A DNA stretch of 64,000 bases. Origin: Ahaetulla prasina. Its lineage: Eukaryota > Chordata > Lepidosauria > Squamata > Colubridae. The notes below the pieces were generated by a model. It made no database searches, was not told the origin of the DNA, and worked only from the letters and a program-made list of their open reading frames with translations. The DNA lies in the NCBI RefSeq assembly GCF_028640845.1, contig NC_080546.1, forward strand, positions 20,429,020-20,493,019, written 5' to 3'. Position numbers and translations under genes: made by a program. Position 1 is the first letter of the stretch. Every line of letters starts with the position of its first letter. Positions 33,925 through 44,772 of the stretch are shown piece by piece.

Positions 33925-34283
33925 AAGTAAAGGTAAAGGTTCCCCTTGCACAAACGTGCTAGTCGTTGCCGACTCTAGGGGACGGTGCTCATCTCTGTTT
34001 CAAAGCCAAAGAGCCAATGCTGTCTGAAGACGTCTCCGTGGTCATGTGGCCGGCATGACTCAACACCAAAGGCGCATGGAACACTGTTACCTTCCCACCA
34101 AGGTGGTCCCTATTTTTTCTACTTGCATTATTACGTGCTTTCGAAACTGTTAGGTTGGCAGAAGCTGGGACAAGTAATGGGAGCTCACCCTGTTACATGG
34201 CAGCACTAGGGATTCGAACCGCTGAGCTGCCAACCTTTCGATCGACAAGCTCAACGTCCTAGCCCCTGAGCCACCGCGTCCCT
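33925..34283 (-). mobile_element. Type 2 SINE, full-length
   Basis: The 3' end carries aagtaaaggtaaaggttccc. The head is gggacgcggtggctcagggg on the minus strand. A 10-bp TSD, ttccttgata, lies at 33915-33924 and 34326-34335. A TATG-rich microsatellite separates the SINE head from the right TSD. Confidence 0.88.
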
Positions 34284-34284
34284 G

Positions 34285-34325
34285 TATTATGTATGTATTA
34301 TGTATGTATGTATTATGTATGTATG
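34285..34325. repeat. (TATG)n-like microsatellite at a SINE 5' junction
   Basis: Four tattatgtatg-type units lie between the 5' end of the SINE and its TSD. Confidence 0.85.
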
Positions 34326-34676
34326 TTCCTTGATACGTACAAGGAAAACACAAGTACATGTACAATATATGATACAAGCTACAATAAATTCACAAAAGTT
34401 ATTTTTCTTTCATTAGATTGAATTGGAACTGGTTGAAATAATTCATGAGTTTTCATGAGTCTAGCTGAACATGAATTTGTTCAATTAATTTAATGTCAAT
34501 CCACATAAAATGGACATTATATCTATATGTAAAAATAGCTTGTTATTTTGGGCATGAAAATTCTACTAGGATGTAATCACTGAGATTATAGCGGGATGCC
34601 AAGATAATTACGAATTATGACTTGGTAGGTAATAGCAAAATCACCTATCTCATATTCCACAAGTCAGAGACAAGTC

Positions 34677-35041
34677 AGGTCCAGAACGCAGCTGCGCGGG
34701 TGATAGAGGGAGCCACTCGTGGCTCTCATATAACACCTATCCTGCGCAGGCTGCACTGGCTGCCTGTGGTCTTCCGGGTGCACTTCAAGGTGCTGGTTAC
34801 CACCTTTAAAGCGCTCCATGGCATAGGACCGGGATATCTTCGGGACCGCCTTCTGTTACCACATGCCTCCCACCGACCGGTACGCTCCCATAGAGAGGGT
34901 CTCCTCAGGGTGCCGTCAGCCAAACAGTGTCGGCTGGTGACCCCCAGGGGGAGAGCCTTCTCGGTGGGGGCACCTACCCTCTGGAGCTTCCCCCAGGACT
35001 TCGACAACTTCCTGACCTCCAGACCTTTCGCCGCGAGCTGA
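34677..35041 (+). pseudogene. L2-clade ORF2 C-terminal remnant
   Basis: The frame reads VQNAAARVIEGATRG, LRRLHWLPVVFRVHFKVLVT, ALHGIGPGYLRDRLLLP and RSHREGLLRVPSAKQC, then APTLWS where intact copies have WNELPPG. A small deletion at ~34985 shifts the frame before the C-terminus. It is the best preserved L2 protein tract in the window. The endonuclease and RT core are absent. Confidence 0.9.
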
Positions 35042-35275
35042 AGACGTATTTATTCTTCCGAGCAGGACTGGCTTAAAATGAGTTTTTAAATTGGATTTTA
35101 AATGGGGTTTTATATTATATTATGTATTTTATATTTAATTTACAGGCCATATTGAATAAGTTTTTTAAATAGTGATTTTATTGTAGTGTATTGTATTGTT
35201 TTTATCTGGCTGTTCACCGCCCTGAGTCCTTCGGGAGAAGGGCGGTATAAAAATTAAAATATTATTATTATTATT
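34677..35275 (+). mobile_element. L2-clade LINE, 3' end
   Basis: 5'-truncated, with the conserved caccgccctgagtccttcgg end and an (ATT)n tail at 35258-35275. Confidence 0.9.
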
Positions 35276-36319
35276 AAGTGTGCAATTGAAACCTGCTTTC
35301 TGCAGTTTATCATACATTCACTCCAAACCAAACTAATGTTATTCAGGTCTAACTAAATGACTCCTTGCTGTCATTACTGGCCAAAAAAACCAAAAAAACA
35401 ATAATAATCAAATTACGTAAAAATGCTGTACTGTCTTTTAAATTCACCTAACCTTTTCCATTTCCCTTGTGTGTATTCATTGATATGCCTTTAAGGTTAG
35501 AAATTTGTTGTTAACATTTAAGTCTTTTAAAGCTGTCCTATTTTCTAAAGAGCTACAGTACATATTCGTAACCATCTTCTTTCTAATGGAGGCGGTGCTT
35601 CTCCCATCCCTTCTACATAACCAGTAAAATAAAAATGTATCTCACTTTGATCAAGTTTGATGAAAACTATTACAGTTTTGCTTCTGTGCAAACTCTAGTT
35701 ATGTGGTCAGCCAAGCTACCTTTTTGTGATGTTTGTTCGTTAGTTCAGCATATCGGTGCAGTATGTTTTTCTTTTTTTTCCCCAGAAGTCCAATAATTAC
35801 ATTAATCGTAGTTGCAAACAAGGAGTATTTCAATGTATCATTGCAAGGTGAGCCATTGAGCACCAGCTGAGTTATTCACAGAGGTGCACAGTACCGAAGG
35901 AAGGAAAAAGAGCTCCTCAATTTTCCAGCTCCTTTTGAAGTTGTTTGTATTTATGTCAGATTATTATCAGCAACAATCCCTTGAGAAACTGTTTAATTAA
36001 GCAAAAAAGATGCTGTGGAGATTTTGTTCAATCACAGTGGCATGTCAGACAGCAAAAGCGTAGCTTCATATTTGCTTTCCATAATATAAATTTAAAGCAT
36101 GGGAAATAGAGATACATGCAGACATTCCTTATTTTCTTAGATGACTCCATGTTTCTGTGCGATACTGTAGGTTGTAGGAAATTCTCAGTGCTGTATTAGG
36201 TCAAAGAACACTGACATCTTATTACCTTGCATATTGCAGTGTGCTATGTGAGCTTTGTTTACTATCTGATGAACATGAACATAAATATGTGATATGCAAG
36301 TGGCCAGGATTGTGAATTT
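35276..36319. other. Unassigned AT-rich sequence
   Basis: No gene or repeat recognised. Confidence 0.45.
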
Positions 36320-37215
36320 AGAATAGAATAGAATAGAATAGAATAGAATTTTTTATTGGCCAAGTGTGATTGGACACACAAGGAATTTGTCTTGGTGCAT
36401 ATGCTCTCAGTGTACATAAAAGAAAAGATACGTTCATCAAGGTACAACATTTACAACACAATTGATGGTCAATATATCAATATAAATCATAAGGATTGCC
36501 AGCAACAAGTTATAGTCATACAGTCATAAGTGGAAAGAGATTGGTGATGGGAACTATGAAACGATTAATAGTAGTGCAGATTCAGTAAATAGTCTGACAG
36601 TGTTGAGGGAATTATTTGTTTAGCAGAGTGATGGCCTTCGGGAAAAAACTGTTCTTGTGTCTAGTTGTTCTGGTGTGCAGTGCTCTATAGCGTCGTTTTG
36701 AGGGTAGGAGTTGAAACAGTTTATGTCCAGGATGCGAGGGATCTGCAAATATTTTCACGGCCCTCTTCTTGATTCGTGCAGTATACAGGTCCTCAATGGA
36801 AGGCAGGTTGGTAGCAATTATTTTTTCTGCAGTTCTAATTATCCTCTGAAGTCTGTGTTTTTCTTGTTGGGTTGCAAAACCGAACCAGACAGTTATAGAG
36901 GTGCAAATGACAGACTCAATAATTCCTCTGTAGAATTGGATCAGCAGCTCCTTGGGCAGTTTGAGCTTACTGAGTTGGCGCAGAAAGAACATTCTTTGTT
37001 GTCCTTTTTTAATGATGTTTTTGATGTTAGCTGTCCATTTGAGATCTTGTGATATGATAGAACCCAGAAATTTGAAGGTTTCTACTGTTGATACTGTGTT
37101 GTCAAGTATTGTGAGAGGTGGAAGTATGGAAGGGTTTCTCCTAAAGTCTACCACCATTTCTACGGTTTTGAGTGTGTTCAGTTCCAGATTGTTTTGGTTG
37201 CACCACAAGGTTCAA
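36320..37215 (-). mobile_element. AATAG-tailed CR1-group LINE, best copy
   Basis: Tail (AATAG)n at 36320-36348, then tttattggccaagtgtgatt, gctctcagtgtacataaaag, and the 3' UTR to 36610. An open ORF2 tract extends to 37208. The element is 5'-truncated near 37215. Confidence 0.93.
36612..37208 (-). pseudogene. AATAG-LINE ORF2 C-terminal region, open
   Basis: A 198-codon uninterrupted frame. Motifs in order: NNLELNTLKTVEMVVDFRR, TFKFLGSIISQDLKW, KKGQQRMFFLRQLSKLKLP, FYRGIIESVICTSITVWFG, LPSIEDLYTARIKKRAVKI, DPSHPGHKLFQLLPS, ending AITLLNK. This is the segment after the FADD active site of a CR1/L2/Rex1-type reverse transcriptase. The start is set by truncation and is not a true initiator. The lack of stops suggests a recent insertion. 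Confidence 0.9.
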
Positions 37216-37948
37216 ATGGTTTGTCCCTCTGATATATGACTGTACGTTGGGGACCATAGCATACTAGATAGATTCATGTGTACCATTGTATGGATGCAGT
37301 TTACAATTGTTGGAAGAAATGTCCATCTGGATTCAGTTCCAAGTGGGGAGAATGACACTGGAAACGTGGATGCTGCTTGGAAGGATGGTTTAATGGTGAA
37401 CAGGACCACATGGGTTTTAGGCCCTGGGCAGCTGACCACATGGAGTGGAGAGCGAGTGTTATTTATACCCTCTCTTGGGCTTTGACCTTGACCTTTCTGT
37501 TCCTGTGGCAAGGGCATTATCTTATTGGTTACAGACTCCCATGTGGAGTCATGTTTGTCTGAATCGAATTTGGTTGAACCTTGCTTGGTGATGTAATGAA
37601 GGGGCTTGGTTGTGCCATGTGTCTAGCTAGATAATCCTATTATGTCCTGGAGGGTCATGTCTTAATCCCGTCACCCTGGCGCTGAGGTCCTTTGTTTTGT
37701 AGATAGGCTAGCCCAGTCTTTCTTAATGGGCACCAAAGATTTGCTGGGGGCAGGAAGCTGCTCTTGGACTTTAAAAACCTCTTTCTCCTTTTCTCATCCA
37801 GGTAAATACAATATTCTGCCTTCTTAATATTTCCCAAAATATTTCACTCTTCTAAGAAGGGTGGGTGCTAACTTTCTTCACAGTTTACAGTTTACTTTAT
37901 TAATTAGCCTTTGGGCCATATCAAAGTGCAGAGTTCCAGATACAAATT
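37216..37948 (-). other. Unassigned; possible LTR-like promoter at 37.3-37.7 kb
   Basis: On the minus strand a TATA-box-like gggtataaataacact lies at 37459-37474 and an ATTAAA signal about 75 bp downstream at 37387-37392. The order fits an LTR, but no second LTR or internal region is seen. It may equally be chance. Confidence 0.25.
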
Positions 37949-38844
37949 ATTACTAAAATCTGATAAAAGCAATTTAAAATGGAACTGGATAAAGTACAAT
38001 TTAAAATAAAATTGGAATAAAATACAATGATTTAATATATAGATAGATAAAATATAATAAAATTATATTTCGGTATCACCCCTATAATCTACCCCAATTA
38101 GTCCTACATATGCCGATCTCAACCGAACCATTTTGCTTAAGCCATACTGTGCTGTGTTAAATGTTATTTTCAGATACACATAAGTTGTTTCGATATGGGG
38201 ATCCCAATGGGTCATTTATTTGGCATATAGACCGAGGTAGCTGTCTCTCACCCTCTTATACAGGCAACAATCAAGTATGTATGCAGATCCCAAAACCCCG
38301 ACTTATCGATGGGAATCATATTTCAAAGTAGGATCGTTGGAAGTACATAGGCATAGGACTCTGGGCTGCTTTGGAGAGTGATTTCAAGATTGGCTCAGAA
38401 TAAAAAGACTTGTTTTCTTACAATACATATGTCAGGAAGTAGGGAGAGGAGTATATGAGTTTATTACACCCTAAAAAAAACCCACTCAAAAGATCCTTGT
38501 AACAAGACATACAGCTTGAAGCCTTTATGCTTGCAATGTCACATTTAAATTGCTAGAAGAAATAATTTTAACCCAACAAGGTAACATCATCAGTGTGAGT
38601 GAAAATGGAATTTGCAAACATGGGGTATTAAAATGTCTACAAAACAAAGAACTCCACTCCGATGTCATGAAAAACTCATAGATCAACCCTGAGCTACAGA
38701 TATTCTTTTCTACTGAAACAATTTTTAAAATGAAAAGGTAGTTTTCGTGAGGTGAATTGAAAAAGGAATTCAAGAGTTCTGAGTGCCACAAAGCTTCCCC
38801 TGGTACCAGCAGAATTTTTCCCCTTATATTTTAAAAGAACAGGG
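37949..38844. repeat. Direct repeat copy 1 flanking an L1
   Basis: About 890 bp nearly identical to 39606-40493. A 267-bp stretch (38525-38791) is identical at the translated level in both copies. The copies differ by scattered substitutions and a ~9-bp indel (cataggactctgggctgc versus catgggctgc). The content is unassigned apart from a family 3 Penelope-like fragment at 38570-38715 (gtaacatcatcagtg, ccctgagctacagatattc). Confidence 0.95.
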
Positions 38845-39495
38845 AAAATTACAAAGAGTGATGAGGACAAATTGGGAAAAAGATCTTAATATTGAAATAC
38901 CAGAGTCAGATTGGAATGTGAATTGGAATAGTAGAATTATGAGAACTTTATCTATAAGGATTAAAGAGCATAATTATAAAGTTGTTTGAAATGGTATTTG
39001 ACTCCAGTAAGATTGTCACAAATGGATAAAAAATTAGTAAAAATGTTGGAGATGTGAGATGGAATTGGGGACTTATGAACATATGTGGTATAAATGTGAT
39101 AAGGTTAAAAGTTTTGGCAACAATTGGAGAAAATGATATTTGAAATGATGGGGAAAGTAATAATATTGAGAGTGGAAACTATATTATTGTTGGTAATTAA
39201 GGAAATAGAATTAACAAAATATGAAAAAGAATTGATTAGAATTATGATTATAATAGGTAGAATTATAATAGCTAGATATTGGAAACTAGATGTGATTTTT
39301 AGAATAGAAGAGTGGAATTCTGAAATGTGGAAATTGGCTTTAAATGATAAAATGACATGTGATATTAAAATTAGAAGTGGTGTGTATAAAGAAGATATTT
39401 TCTGGAAGACTTGGAAACCATTTGTGGACTATGCGCTTGGAACATTGGACGCTTCGGTACCTGTACCTCGAGAACGTGGATTTTGGCAATCATGA
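38845..39495 (+). pseudogene. L1 ORF2 C-terminal remnant
   Basis: The frames show IPESDWNVNW, then the L1-type C-terminal zinc-knuckle-like motif CWRCEMELGTYEHMWYKC (Cys-x2-Cys-x8-His-x4-Cys, 39044-39097), then LTKYEKELIRIMI, IARYWKL, FRIEEWNSEMWKLALNDKM and WKTWKPFVDYAL. These are hallmarks of the end of L1 ORF2p. A stop and a frameshift between 38985 and 39124 break it. The coding strand is very A-rich, as is typical of L1. Confidence 0.9.
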
Positions 39496-39605
39496 GGATA
39501 TATCCGAAGACCCAAATCTTCCTTTTTATGTATAGCACAAGGGTGTAATAATGTATTTTCTTTTTTTGTTTGTTGGAAAAAAGTAATAAAAAAATAAAAA
39601 AAAAT
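38845..39605 (+). mobile_element. L1 LINE 3' end between long direct repeats
   Basis: A 5'-truncated L1 with the ORF2 C-terminus, a short 3' UTR and an A-rich tail (aataaaaaaataaaaaaaa) at 39585-39603. It begins exactly where direct repeat copy 1 ends and finishes exactly where copy 2 begins. It is the only L1 recognised in the window. Confidence 0.9.
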
Positions 39606-40493
39606 ATTACTAAAATCTGATAAAAGCAATTTAAAATGGAACTGGATAAAGTACAATTTAAAATGAAATTGGAATAAAATACAATGATTTAATATATAGA
39701 TAGATAAAATACAATAAAATTATATTTCGGTGTCACCCCTATAATCTACCCCAATTAGTCCTACATATGCCGATCTCAACCGAACCATTTTGCTTAAGCC
39801 ATACTGTGCTGTGTTAAATGTTATTTTCAGATACACATAAGTTGTTTCGATATGGGGATCCCAGTGGGTCATTTATTTGGCATATAGACTGAGGTAGCTG
39901 TCTCTCACCCTCCTATATAGGCAACAATCAAGTATGGATGCAGATCCCAAAACCCTGAATTATCGATGGGAATCATATTTCAAAGTAGGATCATTAGAAG
40001 TACATAGGCATGGGCTGCTTTGGAGAGTGATTTCAAGACTGGCTCAGAATAAAAAGACTTGTTTTCTTACAATACATATGTCAGGAAGTAGGGAGAGGAG
40101 TATATGAGTTTATTACACCCTAAAAAAAAACCACTCAAAAGATCCTTGTAACAAGACATACAGCGTGAAGCCTTTATGCTTGCAATGTCACATTTAAATT
40201 GCTAGAAGAAATAATTTTAACCCAACAAGGTAACATCATCAGTGTGAGTGAAAATGGAATTTGCAAACATGGGGTATTAAAATGTCTACAAAACAAAGAA
40301 CTCCACTCCGATGTCATGAAAAACTCATAGATCAACCCTGAGCTACAGATATTCTTTTCTACTGAAACAATTTTTAAAATGAAAAGGTAGTTTTCGTGAG
40401 GTGAATTGAAAAAGGAATTCAAGAGTTCTGAGTGCCACAAAGCTTCCCCTGGTACCAGCAGAATTTTTCCCCTTATATTTTAAAAGAACAGGG
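39606..40493. repeat. Direct repeat copy 2 flanking the L1
   Basis: The partner of 37949-38844 in the same orientation, starting right after the L1 A-tail and ending at agaacaggg before unrelated sequence. Confidence 0.95.
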
Positions 40494-40781
40494 GAGAATT
40501 GCAAACATGCAATTTGGCACATATGCCATCATGATCCAATCATGATCCTTCTGTAAAGTAGATGTATCTATGAAAGATATGGGGCTTGGATTGTAATATC
40601 ACATCCAAAATTTTGCCTGTTTAGATTCCTCCTGCAAATGCTACTGGAACAAACATTAATGCGAGTAATATATATGTATATGTACATGTATATGAAATGT
40701 ACACCCCATGAAGTTTTTTTTCCAACTTACGAAGAGGTGTTTTCTTAATGCACAGATACGTGTGTAGAACTCATCTTCCAG

Positions 40782-41433
40782 ATTTATTTATTTATTTATT
40801 TTTAGTTTGTCAAATATGTACAAGATAGCAGGTATAAATATGAACATGGACATGAACAAAGGAAATGAATACAGATAAATGGGGACAGTAGGACAGGGAT
40901 GGTAGGCACACTGGTGCGCTTATGCACGCCCCCTTTACGGACCTCTTAGGAATGGGGTGAGGTCCACGCTAGACAGTTTAAGGTTGAAGCTGTGGGGGTT
41001 TGAGGATGTAACAACTGAGTTAGGTAGAGCATTCCAGGCATTGACCACTCTCTTGCTGAAGTCATATTTTCTGCAATCGAGTTTGGAGCAGTTTCCCTTA
41101 AGTTTGTATCGATTGTTTGCCCATGTATTATTGTGATTGAAACTGAAGTCAGATATTTTGTGTACTATGCTTAGATCAGACCACAGGCGGCGCAGTTCCA
41201 GATTGTCCAAGCCCAAAATTTCAAGCCTGGTGGCATAAGGGATTCTATTGTGAGCAGAGGAGTGGAGGACTCCTCTCTTGAAATACCTCTGGACCCGCTC
41301 AATTGTATTAATGTCCAATATACAGTGTGGATTCCAGGCAGATGAGCTGTATTCGAAAATTGGTTTGGCAAAGGTTTTGCATGCCCTAATTAGCAGTACA
41401 ATGTTACCAGAGAAGAAGCTTCACAAGATTAGT
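40782..41433 (-). mobile_element. CR1-group LINE (ATTTA-tailed family), 3' end
   Basis: Tail (ATTT)n at 40782-40803. The 3' UTR has gtgcgcttatgcacgccccc, shared with 2415-2440. The minus-strand frame 40935-41318 reads NTIERVQRYFKRGVLHSS, RLEILGLDNLELRRL, KRVVNAWNALPNSV and ends LSSVDLTPFLRGP. It is a truncated pseudogene of the same family as 2436-3050. Confidence 0.9.
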
Positions 41434-41437
41434 TTCT

Positions 41438-41989
41438 TAGTTTCTTATTTTTTATAATATTTTATTTTATTATAATTCTTATAATAGCCATCTGGACTAA
41501 ACAGGACAAAAGTCATACAAAGAACTTGCAGTGTAGTTTTCTTCACATAAACTTGTTATGATCACAGAGAGTCATATACACTATAAGGTGTTTTTTTCCT
41601 TGTTTTAAAAACAAACTCCTATGTCTTTCCGGATAACATTGTCTGAGAATACAAACTTCTGCTTTAATTTTCAGAAGCGTTTTTCCCTTTTAATATTTTT
41701 TTTTAAAAAAGTAAGTTTGTAATTCAAACCCCATCCAAAGAAGAAGAATCAAGAAAGGGTTTTTTCCCCCCCTTACTGCTGAACGACAAAGGATGCGTTT
41801 TTCTCTCCCTCCTTTTTCTGTGGAATGACTACAATAAACAAAGCCTCATAGCATTCAATTTGTTTGTGATTTACAATATGGTGCTTTAAAGACAACTAGG
41901 GAAAGAAATGCAGCAGTAATATCATTTACTCATTATACTTAGACGTGAAAGAAAGCATGTTTATGGACACCTCAAAACATTTATAATGC
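41438..41989. other. Unassigned AT-rich sequence
   Basis: Nothing recognised. Confidence 0.45.
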
Positions 41990-41997
41990 CTGTGAAC

Positions 41998-42196
41998 CAG
42001 GGGTGAGTTCTACTTAACTTTACTACCGGTTCGCATTGTGCCTGCGTGCTCGTGCTTGCCTCGCACTTGCATGCGCACGCTTTTCTGTGCATGCGCAGAT
42101 CACTTTTGATGATGTTCGGGTCAGTGGGCGGAGCCTCCCGCCGGTTTTACTACCGGTTCTATAGAACCAGTGCGAACCGGGGGCAACCTACCACTG
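41998..42196. mobile_element. hAT MITE, TACCGGTTC family, complete
   Basis: The TSD is ctgtgaac / cggtgaac (7 of 8). TACTACCGGTTCGC near the left end and TACTACCGGTTCTA near the right are well preserved. The interior has gcatgcgca repeats and ggcggagcctccc. Confidence 0.88.
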
Positions 42197-42454
42197 CGGT
42201 GAACAATAATTCATTTTTGTGCCTTTGAGTAAATGTAGTTTTCTGGGTAAGTTTTTTGCAAATGGTTCATCATTGCCTTTGTCTTATAGCTGAGACAGAG
42301 TGACTGGTTCAAAGTCACCGGTTTGCTTTTCATGCCTAAAACTCAAATAGATGTCCATCTTTTTCTAATCCAGAGCCTTTAATTACTACACCAAACTGAT
42401 TCTCACCCTGGTTTTTGTAAAGCACGACAAGCCTGATCGCAGGAGGTAAACATA

Positions 42455-43086
42455 TTGTCCAAACTAAATGGACAACCATTTAGATATGAGCCAGCAGTGT
42501 GCAGCAGCTGCTAAAAAAGCCAACACAGTTCTGGGCTGCGTAAACAGAGGGATAGAATCAAGATCACGTGAAGTGTTAATACCACTTTATAATGCCTTGG
42601 TAAGGCCACACTTGGAATACTGCATTCAGTTTTGGTCGCCACGATGTAAAAAAGATGTTGAGGCTCTGGAAAGAGTGCAGAGAAGAGCAACAAAGATGAT
42701 TAGGGGACTGGAGGCTAAAACATATGAAGAATGATTGCAGGAACGTGGTGAAAAGAAGGACTAGGGGAGACATGATAGCAGTGTTCCAATATCTCAGGGG
42801 CTGCCACAAAGAAGAGCGAGTCAAGCTATTCCCCAAAGCACCTGAAGGCAGGACAAGAAGTAATGGGTGGAAACTGATCAAGGAGAGAAGCAACTTAGAA
42901 CTAAGGAGAAATTTCCTGACAGTTAGAACAATCAATAAGTGGAACGACTTGCCTGCAGAAGTTGTGAATGCTCCAACACTGGAAATTTTTAAGAAAATGT
43001 TGAATAACCATTTGTCTGAAATGGCGTAGGGTTTCCTGCCTGGGCAGGGGGTTGGACTAGAAGACCTCCAAGGTCCCTTCCAACTC
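42455..43086 (+). mobile_element. CR1 LINE, 3' end, well preserved
   Basis: The canonical CR1 end gggttggactagaagacctc and ccaactctg is followed by a (TTG)n and (ATT)n tail at 43087-43140. The CR1 tail is normally ATTCT-like, so the TTG run is an unusual replacement. Confidence 0.92.
42468..43029 (+). pseudogene. CR1 ORF2 C-terminal remnant
   Basis: The first frame (42468-42734) reads [38 protein letters not shown] and [17 protein letters not shown]. The second (42724-43029) reads RRTRGDMIAVFQYLRG, LELRRNFLTVRTINKWNDLP and APTLEIFKKMLNNHLSEM. A stop and a small deletion at ~42735-42750 separate them. This is the conserved C-terminus of vertebrate CR1 ORF2. It is non-functional. Confidence 0.93.
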
Positions 43087-43140
43087 TGTTGTTGTTGTTG
43101 TTGTTGCTGTTGTTGTTGTTGTTGTTATTATTATTATTAT
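43087..43140. repeat. (TTG)n(ATT)n tail array
   Basis: About 12 TTG units, then ATT units, contiguous with the CR1 3' end. Confidence 0.93.
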
Positions 43141-43305
43141 ATCCCCCCTCCCAAAAAAAGGACTTTTTAAAATCAAAGTCTTGATACCATGGGGATTATA
43201 AGTAACAATCCTTTAAAAAGCGGGGATCAGAGCAAGCCTGATATACTGGGTTCTTTTGGATGGGCAGAAACTCCTCAGAATAAGCAGTCCCAGAGATATC
43301 CAGGC

Positions 43306-43425
43306 TTTGAGCCACCAATGGCTTTGAAAGTGACAGCCGACACACTGAATTGCACTTGGAAGGCAACATATCAGCCAGTGCAGTTCCAGAACCCTGGAAT
43401 TCCCATCAGTACTTCAGCTGCTCTA
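43306..43425 (-). mobile_element. Short L2-clade fragment
   Basis: caatggctttgaaagtgaca, cactgaattgcacttggaag and cagccagtgcag align with 14148-14215. Confidence 0.6.
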
Positions 43426-43526
43426 TTTCATTAAGATTCTGATGAAGTATTTATCTGGATCTGTCCTAATCATGATTGAATGCCACTTGAGGGATTTGTG
43501 CTCAATACCGCTTGTGAATCTAATCT

Positions 43527-43614
43527 TCAACTCCCAGAATTCCTCAGCCAGCCATGGGAGTTGAAGGCCACAAATCCGCAAGTCATAAAAGGGCCAAGGT
43601 TCCCCAGCCTGATC
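43527..43614. mobile_element. Decayed hAT MITE related to 76-205
   Basis: cttcaactcccagaattcct, cagccagccatgggagttga and aaggttccccagcctg match the palindromic family. The TIRs are incomplete. Confidence 0.55.
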
Positions 43615-44104
43615 TAGAGGGTCACAGTTGATAACAATGGCTGCATCCTATTCTCTGCAGAATAACTATAGAAGAAGGTTTATTCTTAATCCCCTCCTTT
43701 TATGTTCTTGACATTATCTCTTCCAACCCCAGATCATTGCCAATAGCCACGGTAATAACAAAAGTAGGCAGGCAGCTTCCCCTCCTTTCAACATTCTAAA
43801 TTTGAACAATTCAGAGCCTTGTTTCATTATAAGAGAATCAAACATTTATATGTTTCAATCACTTTTAATGTATCACTTTGTCTTGGAATGACATCTTACC
43901 TTTCTTATGATTCTTCTCAAGTTCTTCAAGAGGGAAAAACACTTCTAACAAAGTTATCCGATGACCAACCCAAAGATATTGTCTGGTACCTCCTTTAAAA
44001 ACCTTTTCAGTGTTACCTATCAATAATCAGTTGTCTTAATTCTGGCACCTGTTAGAAACTTTTTTTCTTTCCCAAGGCTCCAGAAAGTACAGTTAGTAGG
44101 AATT
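43615..44104. other. Unassigned sequence
   Basis: Nothing recognised. Confidence 0.45.
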
Positions 44105-44310
44105 ATCTAGATCAGCGGTCACCAACTGGTGGTCCGTGTACCACTGATCGTCTGCAGGAAAATTTTGGTGGTCCGCAGAAAAATTGTTTGCATTTTTTTA
44201 TATTGCACTAAATCAGGGGTCCTCAAACTATGGCCCCTGAGCCGAATACGTGCAATGAATGTCTGTGTTGCTGCAAAGAGTCTCCCCCTTTGGGTTTTTT
44301 TTTATAGGGG

Positions 44311-44577
44311 TCAGAGGGGGGGGAGAAATTCTGACTTGGGGTCTGCTTCAACCTCCTGGTGCGGGGTTTTGGGTAAAGGCTGGAGGGAAGTGCTTCTGGT
44401 GGCAATGAGATGGAGGGCCTTGTTCCAGTGGGACGGCATCATGGCCTGGAACTGGCTGAGCCTCCAATGCCAGTACCTGGCCTTGCACTCCCGCAGGTCT
44501 TCCCTCTGCTTGGAAAGCCTATGCTCGCAGTCCTCCTTGAGGTGCTTCTGTTGAACATCCTTCTCCATCAGATCCAA
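44311..44577 (-). pseudogene. Coiled-coil-like frame inside a hAT, possible gene capture
   Basis: The 88-codon frame reads MDLMEKDVQQKHLKEDCEHR and LSKQREDLRECKARYWHWRL, then a less ordered tail with PSHWNKALHLIA. Charged and hydrophobic residues alternate in heptad-like fashion, unlike chance frames here. A shifted frame upstream (44580-44655) reads KELSELSSHHEKELAKQ on the same strand, suggesting a longer ancestral coding region with a frameshift. It is not a transposase. It could be a host exon captured by the hAT. I do not recognise the parent gene. Confidence 0.4.
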
Positions 44578-44772
44578 TTTGAACTGAGCTGTTTCGCCAA
44601 CTCTTTCTCATGGTGGCTGCTTAGCTCCGACAACTCCTTCCTGTTGGGGCCCTAAAAGCCCAGGCGGAGAGGCAAGAAGTGGCTGGAAGGGGAGGGGTGA
44701 ATAGAGGCTGGCGAGGCACCCCTCGATGTGAGTAATATCGAATGACAAGCCCACCCAGTCACATGACCACCT

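Noticed and set aside
38525..38791. 88-codon frame found identically at 38525-38791 and 40174-40440 as a conserved gene
   Set aside because: The identity is due to the local duplication. The sequence has no protein-like features and contains a family 3 Penelope-like remnant.
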